Positions 35,973 to 49,838 of a stretch of DNA of 64,000 nt are shown here, piece after piece. The notes under the pieces were generated by a model. That model worked only from the letters and a program-made list of their open reading frames with translations. It ran no database searches and had not been told where the DNA came from. A program made the translations under genes and the position numbers. Source of the DNA: Sclerodactyla briareus (Eukaryota > Echinodermata > Holothuroidea > Dendrochirotida > Sclerodactylidae); NCBI GenBank assembly GCA_026419785.1, contig JAODTK010005556.1, forward strand, positions 124,001-188,000. Direction: 5' to 3'. The stretch's first letter is position 1. Each line of letters begins with the position of its first letter.

Positions 35973-36104
35973 GTGAGTACTGAGCGGTCGAGATGATCCA
36001 GGTATTGTAACAACAGGATCTGTAACATGATGGATATCATTCAGGAGGAGGGAGGGACATAAACACTCAATGTTGGCATGGTCATTCGCAGTGTTGTAAC
36101 AAAT

Positions 36105-36260
36105 CACTAAATTTGACTTGAGTCATGACTTCCAGGAATTTATGTAGCTCAAGTCGAGTCACCGACTTGAGTCACTGTTCTCTTTAAAAGGGGAGAATTT
36201 CCACAAAGTTGTTCGAGTCATTGCATATTGAAAAAAGTAGTGACTCGAGTAATGACCAAA
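36105..36260. repeat. Cluster of GACTTGAGTCA-type palindromic motifs
   Basis: Six or more copies of (ac)ttgagtca or gactcgagt in both orientations (for example ttgacttgagtcatgact, gtcgagtcaccgacttgagt, gtgactcgagtaatgac) lie within 150 bases. This is typical of decayed inverted-repeat transposon ends. AP-1-like TGAGTCA cores occur as a by-product. Confidence 0.5.
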
Positions 36261-36923
36261 AAACGTTCAGTTGTTTTGATTCTCTTGGTTATGTGCGGCT
36301 TTGGGTCTTTCGGGGAGTTTGTCCTCCCTGACCCTTTCCCACTATAAACTGAACTAAGGCTAGCTATGGAGCACTGGAAACTTGTCTGTAAATGATATCA
36401 GTGGGTAGCCACAGAAAGGATTCTTCTGGGTCTTCCCCTCTTCCCCCTCCACCCCCACCCTGGGGCCCACATGACCCATGTAATCGAAACATTTGAGCAC
36501 AAAACCACAAAAACCCAAAAAACTGCATGTTCAGCAGCTGTTCTTGCATAATTTGGCTCCATTTTGCATGTAGGGTCTATAAATTGCATTCTTGCCGTTT
36601 AATTGTAGGGGAGGAGGTTGCTCTGTATTTCAGGGTGATTTTCGACCCACTCGATGGTGATATCGACTCACTGCAAAAGGGAATCAGATGACCTGAAAGT
36701 TGGTCAGCAGTATCATTGGCTCATGGTGAATATGGGATGGGTGCTGGAATTTGAGGTATTAAAAAAGGTCGTCTTGAAAAGGTCATCATGAGCCCACCAG
36801 AATTACCTTGTGGCCAGCTTGCTGACCTCGCAGTTACCCCGGTCAAATGAATCTACTAAATTGGTGCACCATGTCCAGAGGCCTCATCCCCTTTAATGGG
36901 CGTCTATTTTTATTTATGTACAG

Positions 36924-37062
36924 CGAACGGCGGTGAACTGCCAGCGGACGTCCCGCCGATCGATGTACCAGAGCCCGAAGAGCCTCCCAAGAAGAACGAG
37001 CCCCCTCCCCCGATACCATCCCGGATACCATCAAACCAAAGATGAGGCGGTACAGGATTGAG
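36924..37062 (+). CDS. otof: ferlin exon: proline-rich linker before C2de
   Basis: Acceptor tttatgtacag, donor gag|gtaacc. It reads NGGELPADVPPIDVPEPEEP, PKKNEPPPPIP and, after a shift near 37025, DTIKPKMRRYRIE (vertebrate GIRPVLSKYRVE). The vertebrate linker here is likewise proline-rich. It joins in phase 0 to the next, intact exon (RYRIE then ILFWG). Confidence 0.9.
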
Positions 37063-37742
37063 GTAACCAAGAAAAGTTAAACCATCAATAATTGACTTGT
37101 TTTTCAGGAATTGTGGGAGAATTCTGTGAGTTCTGTTGTTCTTCTTAGGTTGCTATGGTTTCAGGGTCGTTTAGTCCCTTCTGACCCTTTCCTACCAAAT
37201 TGAACTACCTGTTGTTCTCTTGTTGGGCGCTCCTCTTGAGAGAACTGGAGCACAGAAAATCGGGGGGTAGGCAATTTGCATGTCGTTGTCTGTATTGATA
37301 GCCCACCTCCAAGTGAGGGTTACTGCCAAGGTGGAGTGACCTATTCTGTTGTACCTGGTGAGGGATTCACAGTTGATGACAAAATGTGAAATGTCCTGGG
37401 ACCTGCACCCTGTCAGGCCCCTTAGATAGATATCCAATCAGCAAGTAGAATATGGTAAAATACAACAGAGGAATCAATGATATTATAAATCATCACATTA
37501 GGAATTGGGTGAGGGGGAATCAGTATTCCAACTGTCAGTACTGTATATTCTTAACCCTCACTGACCGGATAGATGATACCAAACCACAGCTCTAGGGCAT
37601 CTGTGACAGGGACTGTGAAGCTTCCAATTTTATAAATATATACTTACCATTCGTATATGTTGCTGAGAGAGGAGGCAAGGCAGAAAAAGAAAACGAGATT
37701 AAACAAGTCAGAATTATGCAACATTTTCTTTCTTAACAACAG

Positions 37743-37904
37743 ATCCTCTTCTGGGGTATGCGTGAGGTGAAGCGGCTCCAGTTGATGACAGTGGACAAAC
37801 CACGGGTGGACGTCGAGTGTGGTGGAGTGACCATCAACTCATCTATAATACCCAGCGCCACAAAGAACCCTAACTTCCCGGACAATGTCCGAGTCATGGA
37901 TGTG
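37743..37904 (+). CDS. otof: ferlin exon: C2de, intact
   Basis: Acceptor cttaacaacag, donor gtg|gtgagt, 162 bases, phase 0 at both ends, 54 codons uninterrupted. It contains ILFWGMREVKRLQLMTVDKP, RVDVECGG, SSIIPSATKNPNFPDNV. The vertebrate counterpart is [45 protein letters not shown]. This exon shows that the gene is under coding constraint. Confidence 0.97.
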
Positions 37905-38733
37905 GTGAGTTGGTGGGGGCTGGTGGTAGATTTGAACGATGACAGGGGGACCAGACAGTCCGTTTCACTATGCAATGCGTTTTACATCAGTTAGTTAATC
38001 ACCATGTTACTTTTTATTGTCAATTTATTTAAATGCTGTTGAAAAGCAGGTTTGTTGACAGGGACATCAAATGCTCCCCCATCTCTTTCTGCAATTATGA
38101 TGAACATCACAGAAAGAAATGAAACGGCCTAACCATACTGTGAAATTGATAAAATCAATGCATAGGCAAACATTACCTGAATAATTATGTATAGGGCATG
38201 CTATTTTGGGCAGGCTAAAGTATTTGAACTTCTAATTGTACTCATCAAAGCTGTCATTACAAACAGAGAAAGAAAACCAGAATCCCAGCCCTCCTGTGCA
38301 TTCTGTACTGGACTGCCCCAGGGTCTTCTAATCATCAACCACTCTTCACAATATGGAGAGCTGATGACAACACCTCTTTGTACTGGGTTTTACGTTCCAG
38401 TAGTGTCTGTCACTGGGCTATCGGTGAGTTCAGGGGTTCAAATACAGGGGAGCTGCAGGTGATTCTATCTAAACCCCTGGAATGGACCAGATTATCCCCC
38501 TGAAAATAACCAAATCAGCCATGAAAATTCAGAAAAATGTTTTAAATAGGAGCAAGATAGCCATTGAAAGTCCCCAAAGTTCACGGAAAGTAGTCACTGA
38601 AATGATAAAGTATTTGCAGCCCAGTGTAGGTTCACTACCGTGGTCAATCAGTGATCTAAAACAGGTGACTATATCGATGATTATACACTTGTCAATTGCA
38701 TGAAGAACCTCCAGTACCCTGGGCCTGGTCATC

Positions 38734-38895
38734 CGAGTGAGGGTCAGTCGAGTGTAGGTCAGTCGAGTGTGGGTTAAGTTGAGTGTGGGTCAGTCGAGTG
38801 TAGTCAGTCGAGTGTGGGTCAGTCGAGTGTAGGTCAGTCGAGTGTAGTTCAGTCGAGTGTAGTTCAGTCGAGTGTAGTTCAGTCGAGTGTGGGTC
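38734..38895 (+). repeat. 16-bp minisatellite
   Basis: About ten copies of gtcagtcgagtgtagg or gtcagtcgagtgtggg, with two copies carrying a 1-3 base change. It lies in the intron between the two C2de exons. Confidence 0.9.
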
Positions 38896-39162
38896 ATTGT
38901 GAATCCCAAGTGACTCACATTCCTCCTAGTCTGTGTCAGTTGACACTGGTTGGAATATGTTATTTTACTCTATCAGATTTATATAGAAAATGGTAGAAAA
39001 AGCTGGCTTACTTGTGGGTATTTTACAAGAAATTGGAAGAAATCTGAGGGGTGAGTCAATGTGCAACGATTAGCATACCCCACATCTTACAATGATCACC
39101 TTGTCCCGGCGGTATATCATATACAATGACAAGTCATTTTACTTTATTGTGTATGCCGGGAG

Positions 39163-39350
39163 TTACCAGAGAATGAGTTCTACTCCCACCCCTCACATTC
39201 CGAGTGGTTGACTGTCGCCAGTTTGGGCGCTTCACCCTGGTGGGCACCCACGTTGTGAACAGCCTCGCACAGTTCAAGATGGTCAAGAAGGAGGAGCCCG
39301 TCATAGAGCCTCCCAAGAAATCACGATCACGGAGTTATAAATCTGAATGA
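39163..39350 (+). CDS. otof: ferlin exon: C2de end, runs into a stop
   Basis: It begins [10 protein letters not shown] (vertebrate LPENELLHPP). After a shift near 39197 it reads [40 protein letters not shown] and a basic tail [10 protein letters not shown] ending at TGA 39348-39350. The vertebrate counterpart is [20 protein letters not shown]. No convincing donor is visible after NSLAQF, and retrotransposon-derived sequence starts at about the stop. The 3' end of this exon is therefore uncertain: either a donor is hidden, or this is an alternative terminal exon. Confidence 0.85.
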
Positions 39351-39842
39351 ATCACATCCAAATTACGCAACAGGAAAGGCTACAATCTACGAGGCTCATG
39401 TACGTAGCCTCTTTATGCTGGATGTATGCCTCTCCAACAACTCTACAACCTTTCAAGTCCCTCCAAAACGAAGCGCTTCGCATCATCGGTATGAGTGAAA
39501 CTGAGGCACGGTGGAAACTCAACATTCATTCTCTCAGTCACCGACGAAATGTAGCAGCCTTGAATACCCTGTACAAAATGTACACAGGGTCATGTCCTTC
39601 AGACTTGAAGACGATGCTACCTCTTCCCTATGTGAAGCAACGCCCCACTCGAAGCAGCGAGTCTATGCCAAGCCACGCTTTCTCGGTATCTCCCTTAAAG
39701 AACCCACTCCACAGGTCGGATTTTTATCCACACTGCAGTCCAATTGTGGAATAACCTGCCCCGAAATGTAGATGGAGCAATAAGTGATGGTGTACAGGCT
39801 TTCGAGGTTTGTGCACACAAGCACTTGCAGTCCATGCAGTGA
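39351..39842 (+). pseudogene. Non-LTR retrotransposon fragment, C-terminal end of the RT polyprotein
   Basis: It reads SLQNEALRIIGMSETEARWK, HRRNVAALNTLYKMYTGSCP, SDLKTMLP and, after a frameshift near 39715, FIHTAVQLWNNLPRNVDGAI, then VQAFEVCAHKHLQSMQ and a stop. The Q(N)xALRII..., RR..L..LYK and TAVxLWNxLP...F pattern is the usual C-terminal region of jockey/CR1-type ORF2 proteins. No catalytic RT motif is included. It starts within a few bases of the stop that ends the preceding ferlin exon. Confidence 0.85.
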
Positions 39843-40760
39843 AGAAGACACTGAAATCTTCTGTGATCTGTGGACAATTGATTGGCTTTTGAGGGTCTTC
39901 TTTTATAGCGTTTTGCCACCCATCTGTGTTTGGGTTCTCCCCCCTTCCCCCCACTCGCTATTATTCACTTTAGCATGTTATATACAAATATTGAAAAGCT
40001 CTATATGCGGTGGTAAGGGTATGAGATGTGATGAGATCATCATGGTTTGAGGCCTTCCACGATGTGTTCATTGGCAATTGTTGAGGCAGTTGATTGCCCT
40101 ACTTGCTCCCAGGTGCAAATGGGGGCACGTAAACAACCTTAGCACCACTAAGCATTGATTCAACTGCTTACACGTTGAGTTGTCAGAGGTCTGCGATGTT
40201 CTAATGACCCATGGTCGTACACTGGGTGCATTTTTAGTCGACTGTTAGTGTAGATACTCACATCGAGTCAGGTGACGCCATTACATCATCTAACAGAGCC
40301 AACAGTCCCCAGTAGACTGATAGTTTAGGCCATGACCACTGCTAGCACTGATTCCGTGTACAAAATTACCTCTACCTTGAAAACACAGCTGATTACTGAA
40401 CACGTGACCCCTCCTGCTCAAGTCGGCATGCAAAACAGTCGACCAAAATGCGCCCGATGTAAAATCTCTTTAAACAGCCACTGGGCCCTATATATTTTAT
40501 GAGACAATTGAACCAGAATTGACTGAAACACTCTCACGTTTCAATCTGGTAGAGACATTGCTGCCTTCAAACTTGTGATGTCTTCCATCATGAAAATTTA
40601 TAGCATGTTAATCATAATATAAGCAATAAGTGCAGTTTTTAGGGGCTTTTGCATTGCTTTGGTGAACCCCTTCCCCTATAGCATGAGATCCTTCGATGAA
40701 AGTTAATCAATAGGAAGAGAGCGGTTTTGACATCATAACACATCATTCTCTCTTGTACAG
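39843..40760. other. Intron, nothing recognised
   Basis: No exon, repeat or mobile element is evident. The 3' untranslated part of the preceding retrotransposon may extend some way into it, but no tail or target duplication was found. Confidence 0.4.
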
Positions 40761-41051
40761 GTCATGCCTCGGCAGAGCAACTGAACCCTGCGGTGCCCGC
40801 CATAGAAGGGAGCAACGGCAAAATCCCATCAACAGAGACCATCATACAGGTGGATCCTCTGTCTAAGGACAACCAGCAACAGGGCGACGTAGCAATCACT
40901 ATGCCGCCTAACGGGGATGTCCCTGCCGGAGGGGAAACCCCTGCCAATGGGGAAGTCCCTCAAGATGGGGAAGCACTATGCTGGGGAGGATGATGGAGAG
41001 GGGGGTGATGAAGCTGGTGAGGAAGATGCAGCCAAGCAAGTTGATGGAGCA
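40761..41051 (+). CDS. otof: ferlin exon: charged linker after C2de
   Basis: Acceptor tcttgtacag, donor gca|gtgagt, 291 bases. A long open frame reads HASAEQLNPAVPAIEGSNG, ETIIQVDPLSKD and a Gly/Pro-rich NGDVPAGGETPANGEVPQDG. After a shift near 40970 an acidic GEDDGEGGDEAGEEDAAK follows. Vertebrate otoferlin has a charged, poorly conserved linker at this point, so the call rests on position, splice signals and composition. Confidence 0.75.
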
Positions 41052-41089
41052 GTGAGTAACATTATCAGCCGTTTTTGTCGCCCAGTTGT

Positions 41090-42060
41090 TCGATTCCCCG
41101 GAAGAAATTATACACTAATTGCACGTTCATCAGGACATTGATTTGCAGAACCAGCACAAATACAAAACAAGAGAGCAATCACCAGAGTTGCAGGATCTCA
41201 TCGGCAAATGTGGAACTATTCATTTGTTTCTACGTGCTAACGTTTTCGCGAGTTGCAAATGGACAAAATTTATCAAAATAGAAAATGTATGAACACCGCC
41301 ATTTTCCCCAAAAAATATTAAATTCATGGAAATTCAGTTAATTTGCAGGCATAAATGCTGGGAACCCTTCGTTTTGATACTTTGTACGTTCTTCTGAAAT
41401 TTTGAATCATGCAGTCCTCCCAATATCTAAATATACCAAAGACTGAACAGATTTTCAGAAATTCTCAAATTTGGCAAAAAAATTATTTTACCCCCTAAAA
41501 TTGACATGTTTTCGTAATTTGGGCTGATTGCATGGAAAAGTTGTTATTTGTGCCTTTTACATTGCTACAAAGTTTGAAATATTCAGCCATTGGAATAAGG
41601 AAATATCTTAAAAAAAGTGAAAAACTTGTAAAAATGAGAAATTGCCCCAAAATTTGTCTTTTGCCTCCTAAATTTCCCAATTTTGATATTTTCCGTCTAA
41701 TTTGAGAGCAATTATGTGCTTAGTGACCATTCAAGCGTGCGCAAATTTCACTTTGTTCAGCCACTCCAAAATGGATATATTTGCGAAAAAAACCATAAAA
41801 AATCTGATGGACACGCAAACGCACAAACACACACACGCACGCAAAACACACAAACGGACACTTTTGCAAATGTACCTCATTGCTGGATCACCCGGCACCC
41901 ATGGGTACCCCACCAATGGGTACCCCTCAGTGGATAGTTCCAAACCACCACTATGGTTACCATAGCAACCGTTGCTATGGCAACCAGCAACAGTTAATAT
42001 AGGTGAATTGGCAAATTGATTGAAAAATCTTTCGGCCCTTCGGGACCGATGAGATAATTA
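41090..42060 (+). repeat. Dispersed ~0.9-kb repeat, copy 1
   Basis: It is similar along its length to 59335-60080. Shared blocks in order are acaagagagcaatcaccaga, gttgcaggatctc, ggctgattgcatgg, tgtgccttttacattg, aaatatctta, cactccaaaatggatatatt, gacacgcaaacgcacaaaca, tcattgctggatcacc, gcaaccagcaacagttaata and a cggcccttcgggaccgatga-like end. The CA-rich microsatellite at 41810-41865 lies inside. No coding capacity was recognised. Confidence 0.85.
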
Positions 42061-43894
42061 TATGCATATGTCCAGAGCGCGTTTTGCCTACAAATGAACA
42101 GGAGCAGAAAGACATACACAAATATATGAAGGAACACCCCACTCACCCACTCATGTGAGCACATGCCTGGGAGGCACCTAGCCGCATACTTCTCGCGACT
42201 TCCAATAACCCGGCCTCCTCCGCAGGCAAGCGACCAGGTCCGGGCCTGGCCCATCACCCCCCAACTCCCTGAGGCGGACATCCCTAAACCTCCGGATCCT
42301 GTTCTCACAGGACTCGAACACCCCCATTTAATGTTCAGGACTCAATCTGTTGGCCGTTCGCACATCAGAGAAGGCAGAAATTGTGACAGAACTTAAAAAT
42401 CCTTCCTGGGTTAAAATCCCTCTTCCAAATTTCACTGTGATTATCTTAGGACACAAAATCACGAAGTTGGTCAGAACCGCAGGCACAGTCTTATCAGGGT
42501 ACAGGCTCTCCAATTAGTAGTATAGGTTGAACGGATGTCCGCTGCCAAGAGTGAATGCCAGTGGAGGGAGAATTGCATCCAGACTCAGGATTTGAATGGG
42601 ACATACCTATACATAGACTAAAGAGGAACCTGTGTCCCGCCTCGACATGTTGACTTTGTGGTTATTCAATGCTTGATCGCTTGCTCCAAAGCTGACGGGG
42701 AGATGTACATGCATCAGCAGTGGTTTCCTGCTCACATCAATGTGGCCTGTGTCATATATCCCACTTTGGGGATATATGGTTTTGCTTTTTCCGTAACCGC
42801 CGCATGCGCCGCATCCGCAATGTGTCGGCCTTGGGTCCACATTGTGTCTGCGGCATCCGCATTGCGTCCACGTGTCCGCTGCCAAAAGATTTTTCTGTTA
42901 ACGCAATAAGTCCCTGACGCTTTATGCGATTTATCTGAACTGGGCACCCACATCCGCCGTAGGTAAATCTCGGAAGAGTTCAAAAGTGGGCTTTGTGCCA
43001 TGATTGCTTCCTTTCATTTTGCAGGTTCTACACAAAAATTATGAAACATGAAACTCGGTGGGTGTGGACTTTAGACAGTTCGGAAGGAACATGGCAATGA
43101 CTCTAAGGTCACTGGAGGTCAAATTTGCGAAATATTTATGATTTTAATCACTTTGCTGGACTTACAAGTTAGAGACTTGGTTGGTGTGGACTTTAGTTGC
43201 TCCCGAAAAAATGGCGTTGCGAAATTTTGCAGTTCTTCAAACTTTGCTGCATTCCAACAAAACTTGGTAAATGTAGATACAGCTGGTTCCAAACTACATA
43301 AAGGTTGAATAATTGAATAAACCTCCTTCCTTTGGTCGTGGTGTCATCCTTTTGATGTATAAATCCTTGATAACCATCATGGCCTTACATTGTTCAAAAA
43401 TGTGGATATAGATGTTGGCAGTTTACCCGCCATGCGATGTTCAGTCATCACCTGTCTTCGCTCTCACTGCACCACTGATTCTTGGACAGGAGTGGAGTTA
43501 CCAGGGTTTCTGTTAACCTGGGATTCCGGGTCCCTGACGCACGGATATTCCCAGGGACGCACAAGAATAACTCTGGTTACTATATTAAACTGGAGAGGGT
43601 GTGAACCAGTGATTCATGGTTAACTTGGAGACTGTTAGTGAGCACAAAATAGAAAATGGGTGCTGCACTATAGCATGTTACATTCATACCTAATGTACAT
43701 TCAGCATTGTTGTTGTTCCCATAGAAACGGGCATTGTAGACCCATTTTCGTGCCAAAAGCCTGAAATGTGACCACACCTGAACGATTCATGTTATAGGCT
43801 GTTAGAAAAGAGATGCAGTTAGATGAACACTGCAATCACTGTTCCTCTGACCAGTAATAGAGAACAGCATTGCGGAAGCTCAAAGAAATGTATC

Positions 43895-44225
43895 ATCATC
43901 ATTATCATAAACAGTTTTACGTCAGTGTTCCATGCTGGCATGGGTTAGACGGGGGACTCTGACGGCAAGCCCGCTTCCACTCTACCCTATTTTGTGCGAG
44001 AGCACTGTCTCTACCAATTACTGCTAGATCACTATGAACAACCTCTTCCCAGGTCTTCCGGGGCCTACCTCTACCACGCCGACCTGTTACCTTGATCTCC
44101 CTAGACTTCTTTACGCAGTTATCATCCTGCATTCTTTCGACGTGGCCAAACCACCTCAACCTGCGGCTCTGGACACACTCGCTGTAATATAACTCAATTC
44201 CATCTGACAAAAAACATCATCGAGG
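43895..44225 (-). pseudogene. Non-LTR retrotransposon 3' fragment (RT C-terminus)
   Basis: On the - strand it reads SRRLRWFGHVERMQDDNCVK, KSREIKVTGRRGRGRPRKTW, EEVVHSDLAVIG. The RLRWFGHVERM...GRRGRGRPRKTW pattern is the well-known C-terminal end of reverse transcriptases in many invertebrate non-LTR elements. The adjacent 3' sequence (catgctggcatgggttagac) matches the corresponding part of the element at 47550-49200, so both belong to one family. It is short and 5'-truncated, as usual for LINEs. Confidence 0.9.
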
Positions 44226-45354
44226 GTGACATACAACTTTATGAAGCAAAGACAATTGACATTGAGCTTCAACCGGAGGGTGTCATCGAGCAAAATTTTA
44301 TCATTTCAAATCATATAGGGAGATCATTGTACATCCTTACAACTCTTCGGTGGGAGGGGGGGTGCAGCCGGATTCGCAACGTAGTTTCTTCCAATTGGCA
44401 GCTAGCATGAATAGGTGCTTCAGTACAGCATAGCTGGGACTTGGTCCTAAGGCATCATTTTACCTCTTTCGTAATCAGGCTAAGTCAACTGCTCGTACAC
44501 CAAGTTCAGTCTCAGTAGTTGTGTTCCCCATGATGAGCCTATTATAGGGGAAAATTATATTTATTGTTCACAAGTCTAAATTTGGCGCCCTCACAATTAA
44601 TTTGCAGATTATGCAGCTGTCACTCACCAGTAACAATAGCAGTACCCATTTCAGCACCCATTGTGCAATTTGAATAAGTTTCAGCACTTCACCCCTCCTG
44701 TTATCACATCTGTGATCAATTGCACAGGAGAAGAGCTAGTATTGCTTGAAAGCCTAATAAAACAGCTTCAAAACAGCAACTTTAGCTAGAAAGGCATGAA
44801 TAAAACAGCCAATGAGTTTTGTTGATTTTGGTTCTCCGTTTAGTAATTGGAGGAGAGGAAATTTGACCGGAATCCTCATATATTTTCGAGATTCACTGCG
44901 CTCCCAACTCACCTTTTTAAGCTCATCTGATTATCAGTTGCCCTAGTAACTCCATCTTATCAGGCTGCTTTTGCAACCCTGCCCCTAACTCGCGCATAAT
45001 TGACACTTCGTAGGGACACCATTCTTATTCGCCCATTACGTCGAAGTGATGTAAGCAAGACTGCTTCCTGGGACGACAGAGATAGCTCCTTCTCCCTGAG
45101 GGAGGGCATTATCTTAGCCGGGGTTTGACGGTCAGACTGTGAGGATCTTGGACACACGGCTGCTCGACAACTTCTGGCGGTCTCTCCAACCGTGGCTGCT
45201 GAGTCAAGGCTCCTTCGAGTCCAAGCTCAGTTCTGGGGGTTGGCGAAGGGTGCGTGGATGGCTGGCCTGTTTGAGGTAGGCTGCTCATGACCTTTCTCGA
45301 GGTCAAAGGTTGCCTGTTGCAAGGAATAACTTTGCCTTTCATGTTCCCATTCAG

Positions 45355-45474
45355 GGAGGAGTCATGCCAAGAAGTATAGAAGGAGAGACGGTGAGAAGAA
45401 GAAACCAGAGGAGGATGAGACGACCCTGGACTGGTGGACACCGGTACTACGCCACCCTCGCTGTCATGAAGAGG
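45355..45474 (+). CDS. otof: ferlin exon: Lys-rich linker with LDWW motif
   Basis: Acceptor cccattcag, donor agg|gtatgt. It reads KKYRRRDGEKKKPEEDETTL, DWW and, after a shift near 45452, YYATLAVMKR. Vertebrate otoferlin has KKKKKKG, EEPDESMLDWW, KYFASIDTMKE at the same place. The LDWW..YYAT match fixes the assignment. Confidence 0.9.
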
Positions 45475-46887
45475 GTATGTTGCACCATGATGCTAAACCT
45501 GCATCACATCTGGATGTAACTAGAATTTAAACACTATGAATAGATCTAGTGAAATTCAGGATTTTGCTATATACCCCTAAATGATAGATTGAATGGCTGT
45601 TTATTGTCAGGGCACTATTTGGATGAATGGTAATCCAGGTGCTTTTGGGATGAGTGGTATTGTGTTTGTATTTGGATGTATCTCAGACTAGTTTGTACAA
45701 GGTTAAGCCTGGGTCACCCTTGTCTGACTCAACATTCGGTTCAACCTCCAATTGGGAAACGCATTCTGAAAAATGATTGCATAGGTTACTGTAACTGCAA
45801 CAATGTTCAATTGTCTTGAATACATCATCAGCTTGAGCTGTTGAAACAATAATCTCTGTCATTTTCGAAGTTTCATTTCATTTATTCATTCGTTTATTAA
45901 ATCGCAGAATGAACATATATACATATTATATAGATTGAATAATTACTCTAAATAAATGGGAAGGCTTGACAAGGTATGTACTTTCCATAGATAAAGGAAT
46001 AAATACGTAATAACTAGCATGAGCTTCATATAACGGATGCATGAACATTGTTAAAACACAAGCCTTATGTTGAATTGCATAAGTGGGACCGCAGGCAACA
46101 GTGCTCACACAAGTTGTGCACCTTTCATTTGGAATGATGAAACAGATCTACAAATTATTGTATTCATATATTAAATACGGGGATATTGCATTTATAGGTG
46201 TGGAGAATATGGCCATAGAAATTTGCCTTTGAAAATAACAAAATACCACAAAATCTTTCCGAAGAAAATATAAAATTCAATAAAAAGAAGTGAAGACAGT
46301 GTCATGGCACAGGCATTTTCAACACCACTACCTTTAGTTATTGGGCATAAAGTTATTGTCTCGCCTGAAAAAAAAAATCAGGAAGAGACTTAGGGATCAT
46401 TAAATAGGGTAAGTACTTATTTCATGTAATTTATTGAGCTCGTCAGCAAAATAATGGATGACCGTAGGTGCTATGGTGATTTGGATTGGCATGTAGGTAT
46501 GAGGTAGATAAACTAATAAGATCTCCAGCATGGAATATGCTGAGTTCTCTAATCTAATTTTTAACAAAGATTCAGGGTCTCCGGAGGTCATTCAATTTGC
46601 CTGAATCGCATAATTTATGCACAATTTCAAAGTTTGCCGGAATTGCAACTTGAATGAAACTTAGTGGGTATGGTTTACCTTCAGTCCCCAACCTTATTGA
46701 ACATAGACTTGAGGTCACTGGAAAAGTTATTGTTTGCATGGTGACTGAAAGAAAAAAAACAACTGATTGTACAACCACGCTAGACACTGGTGGCGATTGC
46801 CTTTTTTTTCTAAGGAACATGCCAGACAATCTGAAAGTAGCATTTAAAGTCAGAAGAAATTTATACTGAACTTTTCTTTATTAATAG

Positions 46888-46963
46888 CAAGCTTCTGAGA
46901 ATCCACCTCAAGAGGTTGATTCTGATGATGAGGGAGAGGCTATCGTTCCTGTTCCAGCTCCAG
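46888..46963 (+). CDS. otof: ferlin exon: acidic linker
   Basis: Acceptor ttaatag, donor ccag|gtaggc, 76 bases. It reads QASENPPQEVDSDDEGEAIV then PVPAP. It follows the LDWW exon and corresponds in position to the vertebrate acidic stretch LEEKEEVDNTEG. The frame is uninterrupted. A second copy of its 3' junction may lie about 165 bases downstream. Confidence 0.75.
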
Positions 46964-47549
46964 GTAGGCCCAGAACATCCCCCAAGGGGAGGGGGGTGAG
47001 GGTGGCAGCATGTGCACTGATGTTTTGATGGAGGCGCCGTGGTTTAGAAATGATACCCCTTATGATGGTCTGTGTAGCTCGGGGTGCACATGCGGGATTG
47101 GTTCGGTGTTACTCTCTTTACCAGCTTCAGGTGTAGGCCCCCCCCCCAGATCACCCCGGGGAGGCAGCACCTGTGTTGGAGGTGATGGTGACTCCTGTGT
47201 GTTTGATCATGTTCCTGATACAAATCTTTGTCATCTCATGGGTCCTAAAGGGCTGGATCATGAGTTATTGTAGTCAGTGTGCTATTCCACTTTTATATTT
47301 GTCGTTCCAATAACAATAGTTGCTATGGTAACAATTGTGGTGGATACCAACTCTCTGAGGGGTTTTCCATGCGGGAGGGGACGCATGGGTGGGTGACTTG
47401 CAATGAACTGCATCCGAAAGTGTCTATTGGTGTGTGATTGTGTTTATGTGGTTTGACTTCTATACAATGGGTTTTCCGTGCATTTTTGAGAAATTCCCAT
47501 CGATTTGGGGGTCGAAAATGTTGTTTTTAGACATAATTTGATGAATGTT

Positions 47550-49200
<1,651 letters not shown>

Positions 49201-49265
49201 GCTGCGTGCCCAGTGAGTGGGTACTACCCCTTGACTCATCACAGAATGAATAAATTAGTTATACA

Positions 49266-49838
49266 GTCAACAAAGGGCTGTATCGTGGAGAATGAAAACT
49301 ATATCTATAGGATCAAACCACATTTCATTCAATAACGATGATCTTATTTGGAGTTATTGGCCTTAAGTTTGGTCCAGTGGGCAGAAAAAAGTGGGTAGAT
49401 CCCAATGTGCAATAGATGTCAAACATGGACAATAAGAAAATTATGTTATGTATTTCATTGTTTCATTTTGTTAAATAAATCAACATTTAGCAGAAGTTTT
49501 GTCTTTCTCTCACCAAAGTAACCATCACACCTACCAACCCACTACAGCAATCCTCTCCCATGACCCAAATGCTTTTTTGAATGAAATTAATGTTTGAATT
49601 TCAGAAGAAAACACAAATGTTCGAAGGCTAGTGCAAGTATGAGACCTATTTCTTATTTGCTTGGATGGGATGCCTTTTGATCTTGCACATACCATGCTTT
49701 CAAAGACACCACTTTTGATGGACGTAACTCCGTAATGTAAAGTTTGTATGAACTTCCGGTTTTGACTGACACATTCAGTTGTATCAAGCTATCATATTAG
49801 CCCCTTAATAATTCACCCTGCAGTTGTCTTCCTTTAAC
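49266..49838 (+). mobile_element. Inverted-repeat element, copy with damaged left end
   Basis: It is collinear with 58274-58818. Shared blocks are tggagaatg, tatagat/tatag, tggagttat(t/c)ggcctt, tttggtc, agaagttttgtctttctctc, accaa(c)gtaaccatca, cctaccaacccact(a/g)cag, caatcctctccc, ttgatcttgc and the right end aattcaccctgcagttgtc then cctttaa. The left terminal inverted repeat is largely lost. No coding capacity is seen, so it is non-autonomous. It lies in the intron before the Lys-rich exon. Confidence 0.8.

Noticed and set aside
39347..39754. A 135-codon frame that might be an independent gene
   Set aside because: Its motifs (NEALRII, RRNVAALNTLYK) are those of a retrotransposon C-terminus, and the match continues in another frame.
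45109..45441. 110-codon reverse-strand frame rich in Ser/Pro
   Set aside because: It overlaps the LDWW exon on the other strand and has no recognisable motif; probably a shadow.
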